This document shows, in pieces, positions 23,985 to 37,204 of a stretch of DNA of 64,000 nt; within the stretch, counting starts at the first letter, position 1; each line of letters starts with the position of its first letter. A program made the position numbers and the translations under genes. Under the pieces are notes generated by a model. The model was not told where the DNA came from. It worked only from the letters and a program-made list of their open reading frames with translations, and ran no database searches. The stretch is from Schistocephalus solidus (taxonomy: Eukaryota > Platyhelminthes > Cestoda > Diphyllobothriidea > Diphyllobothriidae): contig WEDG01009071.1 in NCBI GenBank assembly GCA_017591395.1, positions 62,001 to 126,000 of the forward strand, written 5' to 3'.

Positions 23985-26250
23985 CTGCTTACAAAGTATA
24001 CTACACTTTATTAAATTGTACATGAAGCTTGTGAAATATGTATTGTGTTATAAAACCTATTTTGCACTCCCAAATTTCACAAAAGTGATAACGGCTCCAC
24101 TCTTGAAGACGCCAATTCAGCAGCAGAGTTGGGGCTGAGTCATACCTTTAGGAAGTTCATATTAAGGTTTATCGAAAGACAATAGCTTTGCTTGTTTAAA
24201 TAAAGTTTATAATGATTTGACTATTGACCTTAAATCCTATCGACACTTCACGAATTTCATGTATGTGAGACGCCAGTCTGGCAGGCCAATATATCATTAA
24301 AACACTGAATCAAATATGATTTATTATTGATTGACCTTAGGTAGATTGGTGTGTACGGTAAACTGATTTTACGTTTATTTAGGTGTTTGCAGTATTTTTA
24401 TGGTTTTCTACTAATTAATTGAGAGTGATCGATTTCGAATTCTATTCTGTAATAATTGGTAAAGTAATAAAGTATTATTTTTTATTCGGAAAATCAAATA
24501 ACATATATATTTTAATTTAGTCCTCAAAAAATTCTCCGTTCCACTTTGCATCTAAATAGATGCCGGGTTCTGCGCCAAGGCTGTTGCTCAGTAAATAAAA
24601 CTCCAAGAAATTTTTTTATCACAAATCATTTGGCAAGACAAATAGCGAACAGGGATCTGATCACAGTTGTAAACAAAAAGATCCCGTGTTTTTTTTACAT
24701 ATTAAACCTCTTACGTTATTTAAATTTGCTTAGGCATACGCGCTTTAAACCGATTCTAGTAGAAAGGTACATGTCGATTAGAAACTACCAAGCATTCTGC
24801 ATTTTATTAGCCGGATCGGTAATGCATTAATATACTCTATAGGTGTAAGTGCTTGTTTCAGGTTTTGTTGTTTGAATTGTAAAGGACGATGTGGATTAAT
24901 ATCATTTTCTGCGAGGTGAAAAAAAAAGCACTGGCTGTATTATCCAAAACTTTTATTTATTTGTTTTTGCTTTTTTTTCTACAGAGAATGAGAACCCTCA
25001 TTATTTTGTCTCAGGTCAATTATAATTTACTTTTTAGAACAATTTGCCTATAATTTAAGGTTAATTAGGCTTAACATATTATAAGTGGAGTGTCTCTCGT
25101 AGATACAACTATCAGTGGAATATTAGCTCTTCATGTGTCAAAAACTCTTCGTAAAGTATTAACTGAACATCAAGAAATCATTCAGCCCCTGCTTGTAAAA
25201 ACAGACTTAAACTGTGTGCCCACCTAACGTTAACCACGTTCACTTTTTGACAATGCCTTACCGGTGCTAACCAAATATTAATTCTAAATTATAAACATTG
25301 AACAAATTTTTAAAGAAACACAAAAACATCCGCTTAATGTTTTATCTATGAAATATCGGCCCATAAATCAAAGCCCCGGAAAAAACTTTTGATGTCATTT
25401 ACTTTGGGTTTATAGCAGCTTAAAATAACAGTGTGCCGAAAAGCGCTTTTTTACATCTGTCATTTAAATGCGATCACTTATAATTAAGGTCAAATGAAAA
25501 CTAATTTAGGAGGCAACTCACAATAAAAAAATTATCGAATGCACATTTAAAATCTTTTGACATTTCTCTTAATTTAATATTTATTATAAGCACTAATGGT
25601 GTATTTTTAACGCAGTATTACGTTACTTTACATTTTAAGCATCAATTTTACTAAACGCCCTATATCTTTTCATGTACCAACGACACTTCAGGATACCAGT
25701 CAAAATATCCCGTCTGAAACCGCATGCACATATACGCAGTCTTTAAACCCTACATAAAATTAGATTGATATCATTCAAAAGGACAATCAGCAGCACAAGG
25801 TTTAATCATGCTTTTATAATCTCGAAAAATTATGTCAAAAGGAAACTTTCATACTGTCAGCATGCGAGCATGATGCTCCTTGAACGAATATTATTTGCAT
25901 GAATGTTTATGCTCTGTATCTGAATTCAAAACAATTCAAATCTTAAATAATTAGCAGTCAACCATTGCTTAAAACATAACTTGCTGAATATGAGACTTTT
26001 GTCTAAATATAAAATCTTTTTCTCACCGGTTTCATTAAATGGACCTTTGCGGATTTAAAAAGGTCCAAATGTTTGGATCCATTTCTTTGTGTACTATAGG
26101 CTGTAAACAAAATGATATGGAAGCGCAAGGGAGCCGATGTTGTCAATGAAATGTTTAAAATATTGAGGCATTTAGTATTTAAGAACCAAAGCCGGAGTAA
26201 GCACATAGCAATAAAGTATCGGTTCTGAAAGTGAACGCATACGGTCTGTG
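23985..26250 (+). repeat. Repeat R, copy R0 (protease 3' flank)
   Basis: A non-coding AT-rich block that starts about 40 bp after the protease stop codon. It is present again, in the same orientation, at 39,112-40,977 and 61,216-63,640. Shared landmarks in order: the 'attaaattg' start block, 'ctccactcttgaagacgccaa', 'cgccagtctggcaggcc', 'catactgtcagcatgcgagc' and 'caccggtttcattaaatgg'. No coding capacity seen. It runs into a minus-strand LINE 3' end. Confidence 0.85.
24199..24204 (+). terminator. AATAAA polyadenylation signal candidate for the protease gene
   Basis: This is an AATAAA hexamer about 260 bp after the stop codon. It falls inside repeat R0. The hexamer is not kept at the corresponding place in the R1 and R2 duplicates. 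Confidence 0.4.
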
Positions 26251-27395
26251 CTTTAAAAAAAATAAAGAAATAATAAAAAATGTATATTTAAGGCCTAGAG
26301 AACTCCATCACTATAAACTAAGAATCACGTTATAAATAAATAAATTTGATAATTGCTGCCCTCTGTGAGCATCCATATGAATAGCAGAAATAAGCAGTAA
26401 AGTAGGCATATCTGATTCAAAACGATTTGCCATTTTGAAAAAAGACGTCAACAATCATTTGCATGTGCGATGAACTGGAAAATAAGCAGTAAAAAACTCC
26501 TTCGGTTTAATCGGAGGAAGCCATCGGTGAGCTGCAAATTAAAAAAAAGAAGGGGAAAAATTGTTTCTTCAATAAATGTATAGCTAGATGCAAGAGGATA
26601 GCATTTTGATATTGCTGAAAATGTATGATGTTTTGAAACGATCTTTGTCGGGTGAGAGATAATAAAGCAGTCGGAACTACTGTTTATAAGAAGCAGTTGA
26701 TATGAGAAACGAGGAAACCATCGTGGACAGCAGGCTCGAAACGAAAAGGGGACAAAATAAAGCATGAGAATATCATCGAGATGTGACCTTGCTGACTGCA
26801 TAGGCCACCAACAAAGAGGCGATACCATGAGAAATGGCCTCGATCATCAACTGCACCTGGAGACCATTGTCGGGGTTGCAAAATCGGATGAAAGTAGCAA
26901 CGTTTTAAAGAGTTTGCTTTGCTAGTTAAAATGCAGGGGACGGTAAATTAGTTGTTTAGATTGACTGTGCAGAGAATGATGGAAATATTTTTAGAGATCA
27001 ATATAATATCAAGAAGCCTACTCAAATACCTGGTGGACCCTTTTTAAAATCTTAAATTTTGGTGTTTGGAAAGGAAACAGTCAATAAGAACTATATATCT
27101 TCCGAAATGAATTGTTTGCGTAACTTTGTTTTGAAAATAGATAATGTGGACGACAACCTAATTTTCAGTGGAAGATTATTCCATATGAAAGCATATTTGC
27201 AGGCAATAAACTGATATCGGTTAGTTGTGTAGCTAACGGGTGGTGAAATGATCATGGAAAAATTACGTATGGCATAGGGTCGACCTACCGAAGTAAGATC
27301 CTTCATTCCCTGGAGATTTGGGCTTACGTTTACGCGAAATTGGGACCAGAGACCACCATCAAGAAATCCCACCAAAAGAAATTAAATTGTTGCCA
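26251..27395 (-). mobile_element. CR1-like LINE, 3' fragment, copy b
   Basis: The 3' A-rich tail is at the low-coordinate end (about 26,251-26,292 on the plus strand), followed inward by the 3' UTR and an ORF2 C-terminus (27,091-27,375). That frame holds RPYAIRNFSMIISPP, then FIWNNLPLKIRLSST and FKTKLRKQF. It matches 49,940-51,056 of the full-length copy. It is 5'-truncated just upstream, where repeat K begins. Confidence 0.85.
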
Positions 27396-28785
27396 CTGAC
27401 ATCGCGAGAATAAATATTGGTTGTGTTGTATTTCCGTTTTAGACATCGTCATTGTACTGGCAAACACTTAAATATTCTTATAAATTTCCAATACTCTGTT
27501 TCATGCTTATGGGTATCAGTTGATAACAAAAGTTGCGAAAATGCCCGCTTCATGACAATATGCCATGATTATGCAGATTAATTTGAAATCACTTGCTCGA
27601 AATCGGTATAATTTATTTCATGATTATTCTGATTATTCATTATGTAAACAGGTGTTTAATTGCTCACAATACAACTAAACGTTTGAACTTTTTAAACTGT
27701 CGTTATTTCGAATGTTCTTCGTAAGAAAAATATTCAACGCTAAATTTCCGGACACTATCAGTTTTTGTGACTTATATTTTGCTATCATTTTCAGCTGTGT
27801 TAAATACAATTGAACTAAAGTGTTTGTACCACGGGTTTCCATAATTCGGCTTTAAAATCCATGCTGTAAGAGAACCTATTATGCGCACACATTTGTAGAT
27901 TACATTACAGCAGCCTTTTAGTGTTATCGTGATAAAAAAAAACCTTTAAATTCATCTTTAAGAGTTAACTTCCAGAATATTTTTTTAAATGCTTAGGGGC
28001 GTAGCCAGTTGATATAGTAGTGAGGTTTTATGCATTGTTAACAGCAAATCCTAAGCTTCTGCTTTAAAGCGTTTCCATGAAAGTTTTCGCTTTTGTAAAT
28101 TGAAATTTGCCTACAGATTAAAAAAAATTAACGTGTCTCAATTTTAAACTTTAAGACCTAGTCAATAACATTTTTTTCCTTTTGCGCCCGAGTAAAAAAT
28201 ACGTGAAATCTTCATTTCAACCTACCTTTGGGACGGATAAATGGGGCGAGAAAGTTTCCAATCGGCATGAAACTGCAGTTGCAATGGATTTAAAATCTCC
28301 TGTAGTTTATTGATTGTCTAGCCTTTAAAACGTTTTAATTTAGAAACCATTTGTTTAAGGAACAAATTAAGGTGAAATTAAAGACAAATGTACAATATAC
28401 TCTTCAAAACTACATTCCTTTCTTCGTATGATGCCGTGGAGTTAAAACAGTTAAATGCCATCAATTGTGATGTGCAAACAAATGTACAACTCCTTTGACC
28501 GTTTTTCAACGCTCCTTTAGTTTCTTAGCAAAAGCGGACTCCGACTCTGTATGTGCAAGAAGTAGACAGGTACACCATGAAAATGTGCAGGTACTTAGAG
28601 GAAGATAAGATAATTTAAAATGTCCGAACTTGAAAGGTACTTATGGGTGTAAAATGGGCTAATTGGTTATTGTAAACATGAATATAATTAACGTGACCCA
28701 GTGGAACGTTTTGACCAGTCATTTAGCTTATATTAGGTCACGTAAAAGTATAGATATGGTTGAAAAATATCATATAAATAAAAAA
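27396..28785. repeat. Repeat K, copy K1
   Basis: A non-coding block of about 1.4 kb seen four times (27,396; 29,876; 40,993; 52,660). Landmarks: 'actgacatcgcgag' at the start, 'cataatatgccatga'-like blocks, 'ccatgctgtaagagaacc', 'gttaacagcaaatcc', 'cactgcagttgcaatgg' and 'ttaacgtgaccca' near the end. It lies between LINE copies b and c. Confidence 0.8.
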
Positions 28786-29875
28786 CGTAAATTGAATATT
28801 TAGGGCCCAGAGAGCCCCGTCATTTCAAATTTAGTATTGTGGTAAAAATAAATACAAAGTAGATCATTGCTTCACTATGTGAGAAGCCATATTAACAGCA
28901 GAAATGAATAATATGGTAAGCATATCCGATTCAGAACGATTTGCCATTTTTAAAACAATAGTCAACAAACTTCAACATAAACGGTGAACTATAAAAAAGC
29001 GGTAAAAAGACTCCTACGGTTAACTCGGAGGTGGAGTTTGGCAAGCCGCCAATTTAAAACAAATTAGGAGAAAAAAACTGCTTCACTTAAAAATTAATAG
29101 CTAGATGCAATGGGAAAGTGCTGTGCTGTTGCTGATAACGTATGAGGGTTCGGAACGCTCCTTGTCGTGTAAAAGATAATAAAGCAGACAGAGCTACTGC
29201 TTTTAACCACCAGTGGAGTTGAGAGCGGACGCACTCATCGTGGACACCAGGGTCAAAACGAAGAGGCGACAGTAGAGGTCATGAGATCATAGTCGAGATG
29301 CTGCTTTGCGGACTGCATAGTCCCCCGATCAAAGAGACATTACCATCAGAACCTTCGTTGATCCTCAACAAGGTTGTCAAGAGATGGCGATGATAGTTTA
29401 AAAGAAGGAAGGGCGAAAACGTGAATGAAAAGATTGACTCTAAACAGTATGATGGAAATATCATACGAGACCAATATAATATCAAGTGAGCTGCCTCAAA
29501 TTCCAGGAGGACCCTTTTCGAAATCCAAAAGTTACGAGTTAGGAAAGGAATCAGACAATAAGGACTTCATATCTTACGAAATAAAATGCTTTCGTAACTT
29601 TGTTTTGAAAATAGCTAATGTGTACGACAAACTTATTTTCAGTGGTAGATTATTCCAGATTAAAGCATATTTGCAGGCAATAAACTGATACTGGTTAGTT
29701 GTGGAGTTTAGGGGTGGTGAAATGAACATGGAGGAATTACGAGTGGCATAGGGTTGACCTATTGAAGAAAGAGCCTTAATTCTTGGGAGAATTGAGCTTA
29801 AGTTTACGTGAAATTTTGACCAGAGACCGCCATCGAAAAATCCCACCAAAATAAATTCTTTTTTTTGCAAACTGA
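28786..29875 (-). mobile_element. CR1-like LINE, 3' fragment, copy c
   Basis: Same extent and truncation point as copy b: 3' tail near 28,790, stem-loop-like GGGCC-CAGAG-AGCCC at 28,803-28,817 (plus strand), 3' UTR, then the C-terminal frame 29,574-29,870 with RPYATRNSS-like text and FIWNNLPLK-like text. The shared truncation shows that b-K1 and c-K2 arose by duplication, not by separate insertions. Confidence 0.85.
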
Positions 29876-31345
29876 CATCGCGAGGATAAATCTAGGTTTT
29901 TTTGTGTGACAGTTTTGGACATCATCATTGCTCTTGTAAAAAACTAAATCATTATTCTTAATTTTAAATGATCGATTTCATGCTTATGGGTTTCATTAGA
30001 TAATAAAAAGTTGCTTAACAGCCCATTTCATGACAATATGCCATGATAATCTAGATAAATTTGGAATCACTGGCTCGCAGTCGGCTTAATAATTTCATGA
30101 TTATTCTGATTCTTCATTATGTGATAGGTTATAGTTAAACCTCCAATGAACCGAACGCAAAAAATCAGTAAATTTGGATGATTCAACTGGAAGTATTCTA
30201 CGAAACACCGCCAAGTGTTTAATTGAACTAAATATATGCAAAACGTTGGAATTTTTTAAACTTTCGTTTTTTTGAATCCCCTTATTTTAAAAAACAACAT
30301 TTAACGCTAAATTTTTGCTCACTATCAGTTTATGTTAATTACCTTTTACTATCGTTTTCAGCTGCATTTAATACAATTGAAATCAAGTGGTTGTACCACA
30401 GGTTTTAATAATTCGGTTTTAAAATCCATGCTGTAGGAGAACCTATTATTCGCACACATTTAAAGATTACAGTACAGCAGCCTTATGGTGTTATCTTGAT
30501 AAAAAACCTATATATTCATCTTTAAGAGTTAACTTCCAGAAGATTTTTTTAATGCTCAGGGGCTTAGCCAGTTGATATAGTAATGAGGTTTTATGCATTG
30601 TTAACAGCAAACCCTTAGCTTCTGCTTTAAACGCATAAAGCGTTTTCATGACAGTTTTCGATTTTGTAAATTGACATTTGCCTACAGATATAAAAAATTC
30701 ACGTATCTCAATTTTGAACTTTTAAGACCTAGACAATAACAATTTTTTTCCTCATTGCGCCCGATGAAACAAAACGTGAAATCGTCATTTCTATCTAACT
30801 TCGTGACGGATAAATGGGGTGAAATCGTTTCCAATCAGGATGACACTGCAGTTGCAATGGATTTAAAATCTCCTGTAAATTATTGATTGTCTAGCACTTA
30901 AATCGTTTCAATTTATCAATCCTTTTTTTAAAGAAACAAATTAAGGTTAAATTAAAGACAAATGTATAATATACTCTTCATTCCTACATTCCCTGCTTCG
31001 TATGAAGCCGTGGAGGAAAAATAGTTAAATGTCATCAATTGTTATGTGCCAACAAAAGTGCAACTCCTTTGACCGTTTTCTAACGCTCCTATAGCTTCTT
31101 AGCAAAAGCGGACTTTGACTCTGTATATGCAAGGTTAGGACAGATACACAATGCAAATGTACATGTACATAGAGGAAGAGAAGGTTGTTTAGAATTTCCG
31201 AACTTGAAAGTTACTTATGGGTGTATAATGGGGAATTTTGTTTTTGTTAACATGAATATAATTAACGTGACCCAGAGGAACGTTTTGAGCAGTCATTTTG
31301 CTTATAGTTGGTCACGTAAATGTATATATATATTTGAGAAATTCC
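29876..31345. repeat. Repeat K, copy K2
   Basis: Same order of landmarks as K1. From 30,571 onward it is also the left end of the 10.4-kb segmental duplication whose other copy starts at 52,661. Confidence 0.8.
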
Positions 31346-33545
31346 ATATGAATAAATTAATTAATTGTATATTTAGGGCCTAGAGTTTAAATAAATACGA
31401 AGTGGATCATTTCTTCACTATGTCAGCAGCCATATTAACACCAGAAATGAACAATATGGTAAGTAGATCTGATTCAGAACGATTTGCCATTTTTAAAACA
31501 ATAGTCAACAATCTTTAACATAAAAAGTGCACTAGAAAAGAAGCAGGAAAAAGACTCCTACGGTTAAAGTTGGAGGCGGAGTTCGGCGAGCCGCCAATTT
31601 AAAAACGATAAGAAGAAAAAAGATGCTTCACTAAACAATTAATAGGTAGATGCAATGGGATAGTGCTGTGATGTTGCTGACAACGTATTAGGGTTCTGAA
31701 CGCTCCTTGTCAGGTGAGAGATAATATAGCAGTCAGAGCTACTGTTTGTAACTACCAGTCGAGGTGAGAGAGGACAACCCTTCGTGGACACCAGGGTCAA
31801 AATGAAATGGTGACAGAAGAGGTCACGAGATCATCGTCGAAATGCCGCCTTTTCGACTGCATAGTTCACCGATCAAAGTTGCAAAACGATCAGAACCCGC
31901 CTTGATACTCAACAAGGTTTTCAAGTTTTGGCGATGCTAGTTTTACAAAAAGGGTGAGCAAAAAAGTGAATGCAAAGATTGAATCTGCATAGAATGATGG
32001 AAATATAATAAGATACAATATAATATCAAGGGAGCTGCCTCAAATACCACGAGGACCCTTTCGGAAATTCAAAAGTTGCGAGTTAGGCAAGGAAACAGAC
32101 AATAAGGACTTTATATCTTCTGAAGTTAAATGTTGGCGTAACTTTGTTTTGAAAATAGCTAATGTGGACGGAAACCTAATTTTCAGTGGAAGATAATTGC
32201 AGATGATAGCATATTTGCAGGCAAAAAACTAATACCGGTTATTTGTCGAGCTAAAGGTTGGTGAAATGATCACGGAGGAATTGTGAGTGTCATAGGGTCG
32301 ATCTAATGGAGTGAGAGCGTTAATACGTCAGAGATTTGGGCTTGAGTTAGCGCGTTACAGGAAGCAGGGACCGGCTTTGAGTCTTGTTACACACATAAAT
32401 TTAATGTTTGCTAACTGATATCTATCCGTGTAAGAGATACTGGATCCAGGAAGAGAAAATAGCCTTCGAGTAAAAACCTTCTAATTTTTTCAATCTTACT
32501 GCGGTCAGAGGCGTTCATCAGCCCAAAGAGGGGACAGCAGTATTCGAGAAAAGGAAGAAAAAACATGTGGTACAGGTCTTACATTATTTGCGTAAGGAAG
32601 AAATTATTCGATATAAAACCACATATCTCGGCAGACTTTGCAGAAATTCGATCTGCATTAGGCGATAATGCTAGCTTGTTTATGTTACTTAGACCTCAGT
32701 CTTTTATGTTTGGTCGTTCTAAACGTGTACTTTTTTAAAATACGAGGGGTCAAGGAAGCTTAGCGGGGTCAAAACACATGAAAACTACTCCTAGAGGAAG
32801 AAAACACCATCTGACAAGAACAACTTTAACGTGAGAGCATATGTAGATCAGTGATGATTTAATCCATGCAACTATATGCACTGTCTTTAGAAAATGAATA
32901 AATGCACTTGAAATCAACAGTGTAATCGAAATTTTGTGAATTTGTGAGTAAAGATGAAATTTCGTTTATGTACAGAATAAAGAAAACGGGACCTAGAACC
33001 GTGCCTTGAAAAACACCACTCGTGCTCGGTTAAGGGGTCAAGTAGCTATTTCCTACTTAGACCTTCTGGGTGCGGTTAGACAAATAGGAACCAATGAAGT
33101 CAAGGAGAGGAAGCCGGATGCCGAGGGCTTCCAGTTTCACCAGAAGACGTCTGTGCGGTACCTTGTCAAAGCCTTTGCTCAGTTCAAAGTAGATCACAAG
33201 CACTGACTGCTGCTCATTACGAAAGGGAATGGACGAGGTTAAAAAAGCTACGTGACACACTCTGCATTATTTCCCAGGTAAAAAAATATATTGCGAGTTT
33301 CTTAAGAGCTTATTTTATAACCAAAAGTCGAGAATTTGATTAAGAATAATTATTTCAAGTAGTTTGGCCAGAGCACGTGTTTTGTGAACGCCTTGATAAT
33401 TATAAACGTCCGAACGAGATCCCGACTTGAAGACAGAAAGAATAATAGATGTCTTCCATGAGTCCAGGAAAAATTTCGTTTAAAAGATAAACTGAGAATA
33501 CATGGCTTAGCAATCGAGGATATCTCGGCCATCACAACAGTCTGA
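31346..33545 (-). mobile_element. CR1-like LINE, copy d (RT and 3' end)
   Basis: It extends further 5' than copies b and c: 3' tail, 3' UTR, C-terminal text (31,950-32,400), RT core and the region before it (to 33,545). It includes VIYFELSKGFDKVPHRR at about 33,150-33,200. The YADD box is decayed (reads like YTVD near 32,945). There are multiple stops. It matches copy g (53,396-55,616) part for part. Confidence 0.85.
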
Positions 33546-34980
33546 TTTTACTTGCCATGCTATCATACTAGTGTCCATTCTGTTCATTATCATTCTTCTT
33601 CTCTAGCAGTTTTTTTACCAGATTTAAATCCACAGAGGTTGATTCCATCAAGCAGAGTCCCTGAAAATAACCGCGTGACAGAAAGTGCATGTTGACGTAG
33701 CGTACACCACGTTCACCTTTCACAAAGATTAAAGATATACAAAAATATCTGCATAATGTGAAATATGTTGAATATGAGCATTATAATACATGGCTTGGGT
33801 AAAACGTTTGATTTCATTTAAATTGAGTTTATAAGCAGATTAATATAACAGTGGGTGATGGAAAGCGCTTCCTAAGATCTATCAAATAAAAAGGTGCTCT
33901 ATGATTTATAGTGAAAATGAAAGCCAGTTTCAGATGGGAATTTATAAGCTTTACAAGAAATAAGTTTTTGTGGCGCAGAGACTGCATCCCGATCACTAAG
34001 TTACTCGAATGTACTGTGGAAACATTTAACATTTCTTTTTATTCCGTATGCGGTATAAACGCTAACCATGTATTTGAAAGGCAGTATTACAAACCTTTAA
34101 TTTGGTTGCATGTATGTCTTTTGATGTCGCATTGCATTGCATGTATCAACAATGCTCATGCTTACATTCAAAGTGTAACATCTAAAACCGCATGTACCGG
34201 AACACAGAATTAAAAACCTGGAACAAACTTGAAAGCGATCATCCAATAGCGCAAACCACAGCACAGGGTTCAGTACATTTAAAAGAATCTCGCTAAAATT
34301 AATTTCATTATTTTACTTATTCTCCATTTTGTGGCAGATTATAGTTAAACCTCAAATGAACTTTAATTATAATTATCGTAAAGCTGGGAGTATACAACTG
34401 AAAGTATTGTAAAAAACACAGGCAAGTGTATAATTGCTCTCAATAGATGCTTAACATTTGATCTGTTTGAACTTTCGTTTTTTCGATTGCCTCTAGCTTA
34501 AAATATCCATTGAGCATACCGGATGCTCCAAACGTGGTCGTTGACCGAAGGTGCCTGGCGTGAATTTTTATAATGTGCGTGTTGACACCCACTTTATTTT
34601 CCACCCACCCTTACCTCTTCCACAGGGACCAGAATTAATGTCAAAATCAGAAATTCCAGAGTTGGGCAGGGGAAATAGGACATTATAACAGAATCGCGTT
34701 TTGCCGACAATTGACACCCGAGTAAAATAAGTGTGCAGCCGACCATGGGGAACAGCATTTGCATGAAACACTACCTCACCACCACGTGTGCGTGGCTGAA
34801 ATCAACATATTCCGGTTTTTATGACTGATCATTCCGCTTGCTGACGAGGGCAGGTAACATCGCACATTCATTTGCCAGCAAACTAGATGACAACAGAAAT
34901 AACGAATGGCACGGGAGTGGAGATATAAAGATAAATCAGCAGTTAACTGACAGTTCAAAAGTTTATAGGCCAACCGGCGA
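33546..34980. repeat. Block S, copy S1 (non-coding)
   Basis: An AT-rich block between LINE d and the 3' end of RT-zinc-finger copy C. It matches S2 (55,793-57,230) along its length. Part of it (33,715-34,210) distantly resembles 25,230-25,790 of R0: 'ccacgttcac', 'aaagcgctt' and 'aaaccgcatg' come in the same order, so S and R may share an old ancestor. No coding capacity recognised. Confidence 0.7.
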
Positions 34981-35850
34981 CGACAGTTTCAACCGTCAAT
35001 TTCGACGAGCTCCACCTTATGCTCCACTTAATGGTGATGCAGGTACGGTGACTCGTGCGTGATTTAGTTTGAAGTGATAGTAGATTTGCGCTGCATCTAC
35101 CGCACTCTCTTCTCCTTCTCCTCCACCTAAACCCAGTGTAATTTAGAAGTCAAGAAGACTTGGTTTAAGAAAGGGCGCAGGTTAATGGCACGAATGGAGC
35201 CGCACCTGGGCGTGCTCACACACCTGGCTCTGATCCCACGGAGTTGGAGTGCGATAAAGTCCTCATTGAGAAGGACCCATTGCAGTTTGACTCTCAGTCC
35301 GCCAATCAGCCACTGCACACAAAACACACACTGGGCTGACTTCGCGGTCCGAGAGTTTCCATCAGTTGGCAACCTTCCAAGCAACGACATTTAGCACACC
35401 GTGGTATTTTCAAGCACGTCAGGTTGTTTATAGTGAGACAAATGTGCTGACCTGTCAACTTTACTCTCTCCTTCACCCACACAATCAGACCACCGTCAGA
35501 ACCATTAAGTCGTCTGATGTGGATAAGGGCGCATTGGCTGACGGTTCGGCGTACCCGTCTTCGCGCGCCACAGCACGACCTGATCCCCTTTAACGCACAC
35601 ACCAGGATTCATTTTATGAGAGGATATGGAGGAGCCATTGCCATCTGATTCCAAGTCCACTGGTCAGCCACTCGACAAACACATCTTAACCATTGGGCCG
35701 ACGTCGTTGTCTAGTGTGAGTCAGATTTGCAGCCTTCCAAGCCAAGGTTTCCAGGAAACGGTGATATTATCAAGTACTTAACGATGGTGAGGGTGTTGTA
35801 TATGCGTTGGTGTAGGAAGTGTGCGCTGATGTGGCTTATCCTCATGTGGT

Positions 35851-36741
35851 TTACCGCAGGTTGTCGTGGAGGCGAATGTGTTCTAATAAGCCCATGCGAT
35901 GTGTTAATGTGCGGGAGCAGTTAAAGCAGTGGTGGCGGGCGCGTCGACTATATGTCGGAGCCCCAGGCCCTGGTTCACTATCTCCCGTGTGATGGATTCG
36001 CAGGTGACCGACGAGGCCGATGCTTGAGTTGAAGTTGCAGGCGCAGTGTGGGCAGGAAAAATCGGGAGAGGCTGCTGGGATTTCACTCATGGTAGTGGGG
36101 GCAGCAGTGGCGGTAAGAATGGCAGGACTGGAGAGTGTGCATGAGGAATCGGTTTTGTCGGCATTGCGGTAAATTCCGCTGCCATGCATGCGCATTTGAC
36201 CGAATAGACACATGTGATCAGTAAATGCGCGAGGACAGTGAAAACAGTGGAGTCGGTTATCTCTGCTGTGTGTTTGTGCTCAAGGAACTGGTACACCAGT
36301 CTCTCTACGATGGATTCGCCAGTGACCGACCAGGCCGATGTGTGACGTGAATGTACGATCGCATTGAGGGCAGTTTATGAGAGAGACCCCACCGCTAGTG
36401 GTGGAGATGATGATTGTATTGAATGCAAGTGCGGTGTTGGTTGCGGTGGTGAGGGTAACAGGTAATGAGTATTGGGATGTGGTCTGTATGGAGGTGGGAT
36501 TAGTGGAATTGATGCCAGGAGTGAGAGTGAGGGAGTCTGAGGAATCAATGACAGAATTTGCCGTAGAATTTGGAATTGCCGGATTTTTGATGTATTGCGT
36601 CCGAAGATGTCCAACCAGACTGATTCGCGCGCGGAAGATTCTTTGACAGCGCGGGCATGTTTGGAAGTGCCTTTGCATCGGCGCTGTTTGTCCGGGGCAG
36701 TGGTGACTTTCGTGCCACTCTTTTGGCCTTGTCTGTGTCAA
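35851..36741 (-). pseudogene. Zinc-finger tail of copy C
   Basis: Read in two frames it shows one finger of the form C-x2-C-x12-H-x4-(Tyr for Cys) close to the RT extension, a 70-residue Ser/Thr-rich linker, then C2H2 fingers CPQCDRTFTSHIGLVGH, one around 36,240 (disrupted), CPHCACNFNSSIGLVGH and CFNCSRTLTHRMGLLEH. Spacing is always C-x2-C-x12-H-x3-H. The linker between fingers contains a GEPVPGAP-like block followed by a Ser-Arg-rich stretch, here partly changed. The element's own stop follows HDNLR. Confidence 0.9.
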
Positions 36742-37204
36742 TCCGGTTGGCCTCGAAGATTGCTTAACCAGTCTTCACGGATCTCCCCATGCCGGTCATC
36801 CTGAGCGAGGTCCTCCCAGGTCGCCGGGTTAATTGGCAGTTGCTGCAGAGATTTTTTAAAAGTTTTCTTGTAGCGTCTTTTTGACCTCCCTGTCGGCAAG
36901 CACCCGTAGTGACATCTCCGTAGAAAAGTCAATTGGGCAGTTGCTCGTCGTCCATTCTTACCAGGTAGCCGCTCCATCGCAATTGCATTTGCCTAAACTT
37001 GGCGAGGCTGCTGAGGATTCCGGTCTGCTCCAGGACTTCCGTGTCCGGGATCCTGTCTTGCCATCTCTACTTCAGTATTCTGCGGAGGCAGCTAAGGTGG
37101 AAGTGATTCAGCTTCCTCGCTTTGTTCGAGTAGGTGGTACAGGTCTCCACTCCGTAAAGGCGTGTCGTCATGACGATGGCCTTAAACATTTTAAATTTGG
37201 TGTT

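Noticed and set aside
23985..28785. CRISPR-like or satellite array in the repeat-rich region
   Set aside because: Units are kilobases long, differ in content, and include LINE ends; no short regular repeats with spacers.
36377..36646. Plus-strand open frame over the zinc-finger array of copy C
   Set aside because: Antisense shadow of the minus-strand fingers and linker.
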